This document shows positions 45,229 through 54,780 of a stretch of DNA of 64,000 bases, one piece after another. The translations under genes were made by a program, and so were the position numbers. The stretch is from positions 1-64,000 of the forward strand of contig CALUZS010000011.1 of NCBI GenBank assembly GCA_944325355.1, written 5' to 3'. The notes beneath the pieces were generated by a model. That model did no database searches. It saw only the letters and a list, made by a program, of their open reading frames with translations, and was not told the origin of the DNA. How positions within the stretch are numbered: position 1 is the stretch's first letter; the number at the start of each line of letters is the position of its first letter. Origin of the DNA: an uncultured Parabacteroides sp. Lineage in GTDB: Bacteria > Bacteroidota > Bacteroidia > Bacteroidales > Tannerellaceae.

Positions 45229-45462
45229 ATGAAAAATCATGACGCAAGAGAAAAATTCTCAAAATCGTGGGGAGTTACCGAGTTTGCACTCCTGTACTTC
45301 CCGGAAGCAAGTCCCAAAACCGCATACAAACGTATGTACAGCTGGATTCAAGCATCGAAAGAGTTACAACGCAAGCTACGCGAAGCCGGTTGGCAACCTT
45401 TCCAGAAAATTTACACTCCCAAACAGGTAAACTGCTTAATCGAACATTTGGGCGAACCATGA
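45229..45462 (+). CDS. small DUF4248-family protein
   Basis: This is a 77-residue basic protein. The pattern WGVTEFALLYFPEASPKTAYKRMYSWIQASKELQRKLREAGW and the closing YTPKQVNCLIEHLGEP match the DUF4248 family of Bacteroidales, which looks like a small helix-turn-helix-like domain. It has its own promoter and terminator. Family members often occur alone near HU-related genes or mobile DNA; the role is unknown. It is the only plus-strand gene between 39 and 57 kb. Confidence 0.8.
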   Translation: MKNHDAREKFSKSWGVTEFALLYFPEASPKTAYKRMYSWIQASKELQRKLREAGWQPFQKIYTPKQVNCLIEHLGEP

Positions 45463-45493
45463 TGCCTGCCCGGCGGGCATCCCGGAAAGGCGC

Positions 45494-45525
45494 GGCGGCG
45501 GCACAGCCGCTGCCCTCCTTTTTCC
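45494..45525 (+). terminator. terminator of the DUF4248 gene
   Basis: A GC-rich stem of nine pairs (45494-45502 with 45506-45514, one G-T) with loop ACA is followed by CCTCCTTTTT. It lies 32 bp after the stop codon and between convergent genes. Confidence 0.55.
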
Positions 45526-45546
45526 GGAGCTTCCGGCAAAAAAGGC

Positions 45547-47859
45547 TCAATCCACTACCCGGGCAACCGATTTGATATGGTCATTCTTCGAGAGGGAGAC
45601 ACACAGCTTCTGGATGTCGCCCACATCGTGCACTTTCAATTTTATCCGTCCCTCAAACACACCGTCGCGGGCTTCGATGACCAGCCGCAGGATGTTGACG
45701 TTCAAATCCTCGGAGATGGTCTTCGTGATGGCATTCAGAACGCCTACCGAATCGATACCTTTGATTTCGAGCGTCGCTTCGAAGGATGCCGACTGGTAAC
45801 TGCTCCACTCCGTATTGAGGATGCGCTCCCCGAAACTGCTCTTCAGCCGCATGGCGATGGGGCATGAACGCTTGTGTACAATCACGTTACCGTCATCGTT
45901 CAGGAAACCGATGGTCTCGTCGCCGGGTATCGGCTTGCAGCAGTCGGCTATCACGTAATTGCGTTCGAAAGCCTCTTCCCGCAGGATGTATGGCTTCTTC
46001 TTATCGATAGCGTGCTGCTTTTCATTTTCCGGCTCCACCGTTTGCGCCACCGTCTCCGGCTGGCCCGGCTTATTATGTTTCACACCCAGGCTCAACGCCT
46101 GCTTGAGATACTTAAACAACACGTTGTCTTTCTTCTCTTTCAACAGTTTCTTCAGATTGCCGGGCAGGCTTACCTCGCCGCGTCCTACGGCACAATAAAA
46201 CTCGTCCCGTTTCTGGAAACCGAAATACATGCACAGCTTGTCCAAATTCGACGGCTCGAACTTCAAATCGCACTGCATAAAGAGCGCTTCGAGCTTCTCC
46301 TTGCCCGCTTTCGCCGCATCTTTCCGTACTTTACGGAGCATGTCGTTGATTTTCGTGCGCGCCCGCGCCGTGGTAATGAACTTCAGCCACTCCGGCTGCG
46401 GCTCCTGCGAGCGCGAGGTGAGCACTTCCACCTGGTCGCCGCTCGCCAGCGGATGGCTCAACGGCACCAGACGGTGGTTGACCTTCGCGCCGATGCACTT
46501 GTTGCCGATGTTGGAATGGAGCGCGTAGGCAAAGTCGAGCACCGTGGCTCCCTGCGGCAGCGTCTTTATATCCCCTTTCGGGGTGAAGACAAATATCTCC
46601 GAGCTGAAAAGGTTCAGCTTGATGGTATCGAGGAAGTCGAGAGCATTCGGCGTGGGGTTCTCCAGGATTTCGGTAATCGTCCCAATCCATTTGTCCAGCT
46701 CCGTATCCTCCTCCACATGGTGTTCCTTGTATTTCCAATGGGCGGCAAAGCCTTTCTCGGCAATGTCGTCCATCCGGCGGCTGCGTATCTGTATCTCTAT
46801 CCACTGCCCGTCGGGACCCATCACCGTAAGGTGCAGCGCCTGGTAGCCGTTGGCTTTCGGGCGGCTCACCCAATCGCGGATACGGTCCGGACGTATCCGG
46901 TAGATGTCGGTTATCGCCGAATAGATATCCCAGCACTGGTTCTTCTCATCCACACCCGGCTTAGGGTCGAAGATGATACGCACGGCATAGAGGTCGTAGA
47001 TATCCTCGAAAGCGACTTTCTTCGCCTCCATCTTGCACCAGATGGAATAGATAGACTTGACCCGCGCCTTCATCTCGTAGTTCAGACCCATCTCGTGCAG
47101 CTTCTTGTCGACCGGGATGGCAAAATGCTCGAACAGCTGCTGCCGCTGCGACTCGGTTGCCGACAGTTTCGCTTCAATCATGGCATATTCCTGCGGGTGT
47201 TCGTATTTGAAGCTGAGGTCTTCCAGCTCGGTCTTTATCGTGAACAGCCCCAGCCGGTGCGCCAGGGGGGCATAGAGGTAGAGCGTCTCTCCCGCTATCT
47301 TGAACTGCTTGGTGGGGGGCATCGAGCTCAACGTGCGCATGTTATGCAGACGGTCGGCTATTTTTATCAGGATGACCCGGATGTCGTCGCTCATGGTGAG
47401 CAGCAGCTTACGGAAATTCTCCGCCTGCGCCGATGCCTGTTCCCCGAAGATGCCGCCTGAGATTTTCGTCAGCCCGTCCACAATCTGGGCGATTTTGTCG
47501 CCGAACATGTTGCGGATATCCTCCACCGTGTATTCGGTATCTTCCACCACATCATGCAGCAACGCCGAACAAATCGAGGTGGAGCCTAACCCCATCTCCT
47601 CGGAGACAATCTGCGCAACGGCTATCGGGTGCATGATGTATGGCTCCCCCGAACGGCGCTTCACGCCGGCATGCGCCTGGTTGGCAAAATTGAACGCCTT
47701 TGTAATCAGCTCCACTTTCCTGCGGTGGTTCGAGTTCAGGTAACTCTTCAAGAGCTTGTCGAAGCCTTTCCGAATCATCCGATCCTCTTCCGAAAGAGAC
47801 TTTTTCTCTTTTACCGGGGCATCCTGCCCATCCGTAACCTTTTGATTATCCACATCCAT
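45547..47859 (-). CDS. rel: bifunctional (p)ppGpp synthetase/hydrolase (RelA/SpoT)
   Basis: This is a 770-residue stringent-response enzyme that makes and degrades (p)ppGpp. The start chosen gives MDVDNQKVTDGQD; longer in-frame sequence overlaps the SusD gene and its terminator. The hydrolase domain has YIMHPIAVAQIV and the HD pair in ALLHDVVEDTEYT (His102-Asp103, Glu106-Asp107). The synthetase domain has YDLYAVRIIF, SRPKANGYQALHL and EIQIRSRRMDDIAEKGFAAHW. TGS (FVFTPKGDIKTLPQGATVLDFAY), zinc-finger and C-terminal ACT domains follow. Both catalytic halves look intact. It lies downstream of a SusC/SusD pair in a parA-parB-DUF5683-mltD neighbourhood. Confidence 0.95.
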   Translation of the reverse strand: MDVDNQKVTDGQDAPVKEKKSLSEEDRMIRKGFDKLLKSYLNSNHRRKVELITKAFNFANQAHAGVKRRSGEPYIMHPIAVAQIVSEEMGLGSTSICSALLHDVVEDTEYTVEDIRNMFGDKIAQIVDGLTKISGGIFGEQASAQAENFRKLLLTMSDDIRVILIKIADRLHNMRTLSSMPPTKQFKIAGETLYLYAPLAHRLGLFTIKTELEDLSFKYEHPQEYAMIEAKLSATESQRQQLFEHFAIPVDKKLHEMGLNYEMKARVKSIYSIWCKMEAKKVAFEDIYDLYAVRIIFDPKPGVDEKNQCWDIYSAITDIYRIRPDRIRDWVSRPKANGYQALHLTVMGPDGQWIEIQIRSRRMDDIAEKGFAAHWKYKEHHVEEDTELDKWIGTITEILENPTPNALDFLDTIKLNLFSSEIFVFTPKGDIKTLPQGATVLDFAYALHSNIGNKCIGAKVNHRLVPLSHPLASGDQVEVLTSRSQEPQPEWLKFITTARARTKINDMLRKVRKDAAKAGKEKLEALFMQCDLKFEPSNLDKLCMYFGFQKRDEFYCAVGRGEVSLPGNLKKLLKEKKDNVLFKYLKQALSLGVKHNKPGQPETVAQTVEPENEKQHAIDKKKPYILREEAFERNYVIADCCKPIPGDETIGFLNDDGNVIVHKRSCPIAMRLKSSFGERILNTEWSSYQSASFEATLEIKGIDSVGVLNAITKTISEDLNVNILRLVIEARDGVFEGRIKLKVHDVGDIQKLCVSLSKNDHIKSVARVVD

Positions 47860-47925
47860 AACCGTTCCCTTTCTACACTTGGTCAGATTTGCACGAATAT
47901 AGTGAATTCTACATCCGCTGTCAGG

Positions 47926-47933
47926 CAAATATA
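47926..47933 (-). promoter_or_regulatory. -7 box of rel
   Basis: The minus strand reads TATATTTG, a full TAnnTTTG match, 67 nt upstream of the rel ATG. The -33 position shows no TTTG. Confidence 0.45.
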
Positions 47934-47969
47934 CACATTCTTTACCAAACGCGCCGATAAAAAAACAAA

Positions 47970-48010
47970 AAAGGGGGGGGGAAGCCCGCTTTCCGGACTC
48001 CCCCCCTTTC
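47970..48010 (-). terminator. G-tract/C-tract terminator of the second SusC/SusD operon
   Basis: A run of nine G (plus strand, from about 47973) pairs with a run of seven C (48000-48006), extended by A/T pairs. Read on the minus strand the stem ends in TTTTTT. It lies 20 bp after the SusD stop and isolates the SusC/SusD operon from rel. Confidence 0.8.
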
Positions 48011-48029
48011 AAGTTATTGTCAAAAATTT

Positions 48030-49649
48030 CTATTGGTATCTGGTATTGGTGTTCCACCATACGCGGACGTTACGCCCGTCGCCGTTGCCGCCGTTCAGCG
48101 AACCGTCGTTGGCATTTGCGTTCAGGCTCTTTTCATCGTTGATGTATTGCAACTTCTTGATGAACTGTCCTTGCGGTATGTCGGAGCTTTCGTTCATTAC
48201 CGGCAGGCTCAATGTAGGATAACCTGTACGGCGCACTTCCGCCCAAGCTTCCACTCCGTCGGGGAACAAAGCCAACCATTTCTGGGTGATGATTTGTTCC
48301 AACGTCTCTTCAAAGTCGCCTGTCACGAGCGCGTTGGCCGTGATATAGGTCTCGTCGTCAGCCGAGTCGTAAGAATAAGCGTCCACGGCATACTGGCGCG
48401 ATTCCGCAAACGATGCACGGATACCTTCTTCGTAGTTCTGCGCCATGTCACCGGCACCTGCCCAACCGCGAAGCGCTGCTTCCGCCTTCAGGAAACATAC
48501 CTCCGAATAGGTCATGATGGGTTTCGGGATTTCCAACTGGGCATATACATCCCCCGGATAATCATTCGTATTAGCAATACTGGACTGGCTGTTCCAGGTA
48601 CTGTATTTGTATCCCCATACGCAGGAGTTGTTCTGCGCAGTATATTCGTCCGTAGTCATGGAGCTTGAAGGCAGGCCGTTCGGCACGCCACGGTATTCAG
48701 GCGCTCCGGCAACTCCGGCAAGGTAACCTTGTGTCTTGCTGAAATGGAGCTCCAGACGCGGGTCGTTCACCGAGCTTTTGTTGACGGTACCGTTTGCCAA
48801 CATCGCATCGATGATGGTCTTGCTGGCGCGGAACTCGTTCCATGTACTGATGGTCAACAACGAATAACCGTCGTTCTCGATGTAGTTGATAACACCGGCA
48901 TTGTCGGAAACGCTCGACAACAGGTTGTTGGTAGCCAACGCCTTTTCGCCTTCCGTCTGTGCCAACTCAGGGTCTACGTACACCAGGCGCAACGCCATAC
49001 GCAGGCGGAGCGAATTGCCCAGACGAATCCATTTGTCGTAATCGCCGGAATAAATCAAATCCTGCAAACCGAATGTAGCCAAACCTAAATCCTTGTTCTC
49101 TTCCAGAAAAGCGATGGCTTCGTCCAGTTCGTTGAAGAGGTCTTCGTAAATGGATTGCTGGCTATCGTATCTGGGGGCAGTGATGCCTTGGCTCGCTTCC
49201 GTATACGGGATGTCGCCGAACAGGTCGGTGGTACGTTGCGCCACGAATGCCGCATAGATACGCATCACGTTGTACATGTTCTCATATTCGGGGTGCTCTT
49301 CGAGCGTACCTTCCACATAGTTCATGTTGTTGGCAACATATTCGTAGTACATACGCCAGAAGCTCTCTTTGATATACTGGTCGTTATACCCGTAACGGTC
49401 GGTCGTGAAACTTGCCGTCGTGCAGGCAACATATTGCGCATACTGGTTTGTTGCCAAATTCTCCCCAACCTGGCACTCCCAGGAGCGGGTACAATAGCCG
49501 TACTGCGCCATTTTCGGGAAAATCAACGACGGGGACGATTCCGTAGGGTTGTTAGGGTCGGTATTCATGTCGTCGAAATTCCCCGTGCAACCGGTGACGA
49601 GAGCCAAACCTAATCCTAATATGGTGAATTTATTAATGAACTTTTTCAT
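48030..49649 (-). CDS. SusD/RagB-family lipoprotein (SusD-like_2 type)
   Basis: This is a 539-residue surface lipoprotein with the signal MKKFINKFTILGLGLALVTGC (Cys21). The motif MNTDPNNPTESSPSLIFP, the segments AAFVAQRTTDLFGDIPYTEAS and YDKWIRLGNSLRLRMALRL, and the C-terminal KWLALFPDGVEAWAEVRRTGYP place it in the SusD-like_2 branch. It pairs with the SusC-type gene 15 bp upstream. Members of this branch are often not linked to glycosidases, and the ligand may be a peptide or glycopeptide rather than a plain glycan; this is inference. Confidence 0.92.
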   Translation of the reverse strand: MKKFINKFTILGLGLALVTGCTGNFDDMNTDPNNPTESSPSLIFPKMAQYGYCTRSWECQVGENLATNQYAQYVACTTASFTTDRYGYNDQYIKESFWRMYYEYVANNMNYVEGTLEEHPEYENMYNVMRIYAAFVAQRTTDLFGDIPYTEASQGITAPRYDSQQSIYEDLFNELDEAIAFLEENKDLGLATFGLQDLIYSGDYDKWIRLGNSLRLRMALRLVYVDPELAQTEGEKALATNNLLSSVSDNAGVINYIENDGYSLLTISTWNEFRASKTIIDAMLANGTVNKSSVNDPRLELHFSKTQGYLAGVAGAPEYRGVPNGLPSSSMTTDEYTAQNNSCVWGYKYSTWNSQSSIANTNDYPGDVYAQLEIPKPIMTYSEVCFLKAEAALRGWAGAGDMAQNYEEGIRASFAESRQYAVDAYSYDSADDETYITANALVTGDFEETLEQIITQKWLALFPDGVEAWAEVRRTGYPTLSLPVMNESSDIPQGQFIKKLQYINDEKSLNANANDGSLNGGNGDGRNVRVWWNTNTRYQ

Positions 49650-49664
49650 AAGATGGTAGACGAA

Positions 49665-52600
49665 TTAGAATTTAACATTAAGATTGAAACCGAAAGAACG
49701 TGTGGATGGCAATGCCATGAATTCAAATGCCTGTGCATAATCCTGACGTCCGAAAGAACCTTCCGGGTTGCTCGGACAGCCTTTGAAAATATAGAACAGG
49801 TCACGTCCTACGAATGATAATTTCACGTTGGAAATCGGCAGGTTCTTCAACCAGGAATGAGGGAATGTGTAACCGAGCGACAACTCACGGAACTTCACGT
49901 AAGAAGCGTCGTACATAAACTCTTCGGCAACACCTGTTCCGCCGCCTACTGCCAGCCAGTAGTCTTGCGGATTCACGGCGATGGTGTTGGTCTCACCCGT
50001 GCCCTGCAATACGCCCGGCACTACGAAGCCGCCATCACGTCCTTCGAGCGTACGTGCGGAAGTACCGTGTGAAGTGGCATAGGCATCGGTCATGGAGATG
50101 ATGTCTCCACCTACGCGTGCATCGATCAATGCACTCAACGACAAGTTTTTCCAACGGAGAGTCGTTGCGAATGAACCGGTCCAGTCGGGTGTCATGTTAC
50201 CGATAACCTTTTCACCGCTGTTGATAACCGGAAGCCCTGTTTCCGGATTGATTACCACGTTCCCGTTCTCGTCGCGTTCGTAATATTTCCTTGCCACGAT
50301 GTCACCGTAACGGCCGCCTTCATCTACCACTACGCTGGCAAGACGGGTCTCACCCACTACGAAACGTTTCAGGTCCTCATCCAACTCGGCACAAGTGGTA
50401 CGGTTCAGACCCCAGTTCAGGGTAACGTCCCATGTCCAGTCCTTGGTTTCGATCGGCGTACCGGTCAACGAGATTTCCGCACCGTAGGAACGCATCTTAC
50501 CGGCGTTAATCAACTGCCGTTCGTAACCCGATGAACCGGCTACGGATACGTTCAGAATCTGGTTGTAGGTATTTGCATGATAGTAAGTCACATCCAAGCC
50601 CAAGCGGTTGCCGAACATGCGGTATTCGATACCGGCTTCATACGAACGGGTATCTTCCGGCCGCAAGTTACGCAATGCCAATATACCGTAGTTAACACTC
50701 GGGTCGTTAGGAGAGGTAGTGACGATGCTGCCACCGATAGTCTCGAAATAGTAGTAGTTCATCAAACGGTACGGGTTGGTATCGTTACCTACCTGTGCGT
50801 AAGAGACACGTGCCTTCAAATAACTGATTTGCTCCGGTAAATCCACCATTTCGGAGATGATGCCCGACAAGCTGACAGAGGGATAGAAATAAGAGCGGTT
50901 GTCGGCAGGCAGCGTAGACGACCAGTCGTTACGTGCGGAGAAGTCCAGATAAAGCATGCTCTTCCATCCGATGGAAGCGTTTCCTAAAACGGAGTTGATG
51001 CGTTTCTTGGAGAAGTCTTCCGATACCACCTGGTTGTTACCGTTACCGAGCGTCGGGAACGCCGGGATGCTGTAATATCCGGAAGAACCTGATATCGCAT
51101 CGTATTTGTATGCCGTCATGGCAGCGCCCACGTTCGCTGTGATGTCGAAATCACCGAAACGTTTGTTGAAGTTCAACATCAAGTCGGCGTTGAACTCTTC
51201 GGTATTGGACTTTACATGTGTATATTGCGTATCCTTAATAGACTGAGCGTAAACGTCCTTGGTCACACGTTTCATGTTGTACCAGTCGATACCCACACGT
51301 CCGGTCACCTTCAACCAGTCGGTGATTTTACCGACAAGCTGCAGGCTACCGATGATACGGTTCGTCTCATCGTTGTTGGTGTTGTCACGCAACGTCCTCG
51401 TGTAGGGGTTGGTATATTCACGGCTCGTACCAATCCAGTTGACCGTGTTACCGTCCAAGCCAATCGGGTCTTGCAAATCCGACAGACGGATACCGCGAGG
51501 CATGGTAATCAATGTCTTGGTCAGACCGTATTCACCCATTACGGGACGGCCTTCGCCTTTCTGACGCATATAATTGATTTTCACGCTCAAATCAATGTAT
51601 TTGCTCTTCAGTTCGGAAGCCAAATCGTAATATTGCTTATTTAATGTATGGTTCGGCGTGATACCTTCGTTCCGTTGGTCGGAGAAGGAGAAACGAGCCG
51701 TTGCATGGTCGGAACCGCCCGATGCGGTAATCGTGTTGGTGTAGTTCAGACCTGTCTGGTAGAAATCTTCAATGTAATTGTTCTGTGGCAACAAGGCATA
51801 CTGGCTGTCGTAACGGCTGTCGTTGTAGATACTCTGCGCGTTGACACCGCGCCAGCTGTTTACCAACTGCCCTTCCATCTTCGCGCCCCAGCTGCCGGTT
51901 GCACCGATGGCAAAGCTTCCGCCGGAGCCCTGGCTATATACATTCTGGTATTCGTACGAATCGTACGGCTGGCTGAAGGTAAGGTTACCGTTGTATTCGA
52001 TTTGCAACTCACCCGATTTACCTTTCTTCGTTGTTACGATGATGGCACCGTTCTGCGCACGCGAACCGTAAAGTGCGGCAGCGTTGGCACCTTTCAAAAC
52101 GGAGATGGATTCGATGTCGTCGGGGTTGATCATGGATGCGGCGCCACCGAAGTCGATACCGTCACCGCCCCATTCGCCGCTCACCGTAGCTCCCTGGCCA
52201 TCGTTGATAGGCATACCGTCGACAACCCAAAGCGGCTGGTTGTTACCGCTCAAAGAGGTGGTACCACGGAGGACGATACGGGTAGAACCACCCATACCGG
52301 TTCCTGACTGAGATATTTGGACTCCGGCAACCTTACCTTGCAACAGGTTGGCTGCACTTTCCGAACGGATTTCCGTCATGCCCTCCGTCTTCAATTCCTG
52401 CATGGCGTATCCCAAAGATTTTTTCTCCCGCTTGATACCGAGAGCAGTTACTACAACTTCATCAAGCGCTTCTACGTCTGATTCCAAAACGATATCAAGG
52501 GAAGTTTGGTCTTCAATAACGATTTCCTGTGTTTTGTATCCCATATAGGAAATCTGTAACGTAGCCCCTTTTGGCACATTGAGAACAAACCGACCGTCCA

Positions 52601-52820
52601 AGTCGGTAGTTACTCCCGTCGTCGTTCCTTTTACTAAAACACTTGCTCCAATAACAGTTTCTCCGGTATTGTCTTTTACAACACCTTCAATTTGTCTGTC
52701 TTGATTAGTAATGGTCGTGTTTGGCGTACCGGCGTTAAGTATCATGGTTGGAGTTACGGCAAGACAGCACGATAACACCAACACTTTGGGAATTTGCTTC
52801 CCGTAATGGCGAATATTCAT
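49665..52820 (-). CDS. SusC/RagA-family TonB-dependent transporter
   Basis: This is a 1051-residue outer-membrane transporter. The start used gives MNIRHYGKQIPKVLVLSCCLAVTPTMILNAG; longer in-frame sequence upstream is AT-rich and not signal-like. The regulatory carboxypeptidase-like domain (QIEGVVKDNTGETVIGASVLVKGTT), a DEVVVTALGIKREKKSLGYAMQELKTE region, the plug (KGANAAALYGSRAQNGAIIVTTKKGKSG) and a barrel ending FNLNVKF are all visible. It is cotranscribed with the SusD gene 15 bp downstream. The pair lies between the lytic transglycosylase and rel genes on the same strand. Confidence 0.95.
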   Translation of the reverse strand: MNIRHYGKQIPKVLVLSCCLAVTPTMILNAGTPNTTITNQDRQIEGVVKDNTGETVIGASVLVKGTTTGVTTDLDGRFVLNVPKGATLQISYMGYKTQEIVIEDQTSLDIVLESDVEALDEVVVTALGIKREKKSLGYAMQELKTEGMTEIRSESAANLLQGKVAGVQISQSGTGMGGSTRIVLRGTTSLSGNNQPLWVVDGMPINDGQGATVSGEWGGDGIDFGGAASMINPDDIESISVLKGANAAALYGSRAQNGAIIVTTKKGKSGELQIEYNGNLTFSQPYDSYEYQNVYSQGSGGSFAIGATGSWGAKMEGQLVNSWRGVNAQSIYNDSRYDSQYALLPQNNYIEDFYQTGLNYTNTITASGGSDHATARFSFSDQRNEGITPNHTLNKQYYDLASELKSKYIDLSVKINYMRQKGEGRPVMGEYGLTKTLITMPRGIRLSDLQDPIGLDGNTVNWIGTSREYTNPYTRTLRDNTNNDETNRIIGSLQLVGKITDWLKVTGRVGIDWYNMKRVTKDVYAQSIKDTQYTHVKSNTEEFNADLMLNFNKRFGDFDITANVGAAMTAYKYDAISGSSGYYSIPAFPTLGNGNNQVVSEDFSKKRINSVLGNASIGWKSMLYLDFSARNDWSSTLPADNRSYFYPSVSLSGIISEMVDLPEQISYLKARVSYAQVGNDTNPYRLMNYYYFETIGGSIVTTSPNDPSVNYGILALRNLRPEDTRSYEAGIEYRMFGNRLGLDVTYYHANTYNQILNVSVAGSSGYERQLINAGKMRSYGAEISLTGTPIETKDWTWDVTLNWGLNRTTCAELDEDLKRFVVGETRLASVVVDEGGRYGDIVARKYYERDENGNVVINPETGLPVINSGEKVIGNMTPDWTGSFATTLRWKNLSLSALIDARVGGDIISMTDAYATSHGTSARTLEGRDGGFVVPGVLQGTGETNTIAVNPQDYWLAVGGGTGVAEEFMYDASYVKFRELSLGYTFPHSWLKNLPISNVKLSFVGRDLFYIFKGCPSNPEGSFGRQDYAQAFEFMALPSTRSFGFNLNVKF

Positions 52821-53231
52821 ACGCTTACTTTTTTTTAAATTGTTAAAAAAACGGTTTATAAAGATCCTTGCCACAAAGATTAGTAATATTTTGGAGATAA
52901 AGAAAAAATATTGAAGAAAATTTTTCATTTTAACATTTCGCCCGGCAATAAGGATTCGGAACCTATGGCACGTCTGAAGGTTATTTTCAAGCATCTGAGA
53001 CACTGTAAGCCATTTTTTCGCACAGACAGGCGGGCTATGTGGAAAGGCTGGAACGGGAATCGCCCCGATGCTCCCGCCACCTGCACATCCATAAAATAAA
53101 GCAACCTTTCGTTATTCTTTACAACCGAAATAACGAAAAATATTTTAACAGTAACCATGTTTGCGCTTAATATTTTTCATATCAAGCGCGGAATAAATGA
53201 TATTTTTTAAATTCGCACAAAAGAATTTCCG
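52821..53231. other. AT-rich region upstream of the second SusC gene
   Basis: This region of about 410 bp lies between the lytic transglycosylase stop and the SusC start. I see no gene. A TA-N3-TTTG element near 52880 on the minus strand resembles a -7 box with one extra base; no other signal is convincing. Confidence 0.5.
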
Positions 53232-54770
53232 TCATCCGTTAGGAATTTTCAGCTTCTGTCCGGGATGGATGGAGGAGCCGCGCAAGCCGTTTGCTTTCTG
53301 GATGGCGGAAATCGTCACGCCGGGGTATTTCTTCGAGATGGTATAGAGCGAATCGCCCGACTTCACCTCATAGAACACAAACTTGCCGGAGCTGTCGGCC
53401 TTGTCACCCGTACCGGATGTGTTTTTTGCGGTAACGCCGGCAGTATCCGTTTTTTTCCGGGAAGCGGCAAGCGAAACACCGCCGTTATCCACATATAGGA
53501 CAAGCCGTTTTCCCCGCGCTACCCGAGTGGAGCTCAGCCCGTTCCACTTCTTGATGTCGCGAGCCGTCACTCCGTAACGGTTTGCTATCGTATAGAGGTT
53601 TTCCCCCTTCAACACGATGTGGGTGATGCGCTCTCTTGTCGCCGTTCCGGAGTTGCGCAGCTGCTGGTTCTGCGGCAGGTATTGCGCCAGGTACTCTTCC
53701 GCCTTGTAGGAAGCAATCGAGTCTTCGTGTTCCGCGAACAGGTAGGTTTGCGCCGCCGGCAGCTTCAACACTTCGCGCCCCGTGTTTCCGGGGACGATGT
53801 CGCGCTTGTATTGCGGGTTCAAGACCTTAATCAGATCCAAATCGACGCCGAGCACCTCTGCCACCTGCTTCAGGTGCACCATCTTACCTACCTTCACGGT
53901 ATCGGTAGCCAACGGCAGGTCGGTCTGTATCGGACAGATGTTATGGTCGCAATAATAGTTCATGATGTAGTTGGCTGCAATAAACAACGGCACATACGAA
54001 CGGGTCTCCCTCGGCAGGTAGGGATAGATATCCCAGAAATCATGCTTGCCGCCGGAGCGGCGTATCGCCTTATTCACGTTCCCCGGTCCGCAGTTGTAGG
54101 ATGCCAGCACCAGGTACCAGTCGCCGTAGATGGCATACATATCCTTAAAATAACGGCATGCCGCTTCCGTGGATTTCAGCGGGTCGAGCCGTTCATCGAC
54201 AAGGCTGTTTATCTCCAGGCCGTAAATCTTCCCCGTGGGCAGCATGAACTGCCACAAGCCGGCAGCGCCCACCCTCGACAGCGCCGTGGGGTTGAGGGCG
54301 CTCTCCACCACTGCCAGGTATTTCAGCTCCAACGGCAGCCCGTGCTTATCGAGCACCTCTTCAATTATCGGGAAATAGAAATCCGCCATGCCCACCATGT
54401 AACGTATCAGCCCCCTGCGCCGTTCGGCATAAAGGTCGATGCAGTCGCGTACTACATTATTATATGTCAACCGGATGACACGGGGCAATCGGGAGAGCCG
54501 CTCCACATAGACCGAGTCGGGGAAAAACACGTTCTCCTCGTCATCGTGGCAGAAGCTGTCGCGCTTTGAGAAATAGCTGACATGCCAAGAGTGCAACAGG
54601 CTGTCTACGTTTGCATCCAGGCTTTCGGGGATAAGCCCTATCTCGTCGGCGAGGGTATCGCCCGACAATACCGAATAGATACTGTCGACCCCGGCAACAG
54701 GGGCATCCTCCTGTGCCTGCACCCAGAGGGGTAACAACATGCCTAAAACTAAAAACACCAACCGCTTCAT
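53232..54770 (-). CDS. mltD: membrane-associated lytic murein transglycosylase with LysM domains (MltD-like)
   Basis: This is a 512-residue exported peptidoglycan lyase with a signal peptide (MKRLVFLVLGMLLPLWVQAQ). The SLT domain near 135-290 has the catalytic Glu156 in YLAVVESALNPTALSRVGAAGLWQFM, plus GDWYLVLASYNCGPGNVNKAI. Two LysM repeats follow in the C-terminal third (HIVLKGENLYTIANRYGVTARDIKKWNGL and YEVKSGDSLYTISKKYPGVTISAIQKANGL). It cleaves the glycan backbone in the periplasm. It lies 10 bp after the DUF5683 gene in the parA-parB operon. Confidence 0.93.
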   Translation of the reverse strand: MKRLVFLVLGMLLPLWVQAQEDAPVAGVDSIYSVLSGDTLADEIGLIPESLDANVDSLLHSWHVSYFSKRDSFCHDDEENVFFPDSVYVERLSRLPRVIRLTYNNVVRDCIDLYAERRRGLIRYMVGMADFYFPIIEEVLDKHGLPLELKYLAVVESALNPTALSRVGAAGLWQFMLPTGKIYGLEINSLVDERLDPLKSTEAACRYFKDMYAIYGDWYLVLASYNCGPGNVNKAIRRSGGKHDFWDIYPYLPRETRSYVPLFIAANYIMNYYCDHNICPIQTDLPLATDTVKVGKMVHLKQVAEVLGVDLDLIKVLNPQYKRDIVPGNTGREVLKLPAAQTYLFAEHEDSIASYKAEEYLAQYLPQNQQLRNSGTATRERITHIVLKGENLYTIANRYGVTARDIKKWNGLSSTRVARGKRLVLYVDNGGVSLAASRKKTDTAGVTAKNTSGTGDKADSSGKFVFYEVKSGDSLYTISKKYPGVTISAIQKANGLRGSSIHPGQKLKIPNG

Positions 54771-54780
54771 CCTTTTTCCT

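Noticed and set aside
45874..47460. 528-codon plus-strand open frame opposite rel
   Set aside because: It lies entirely inside the rel coding region and shows no recognisable protein family.
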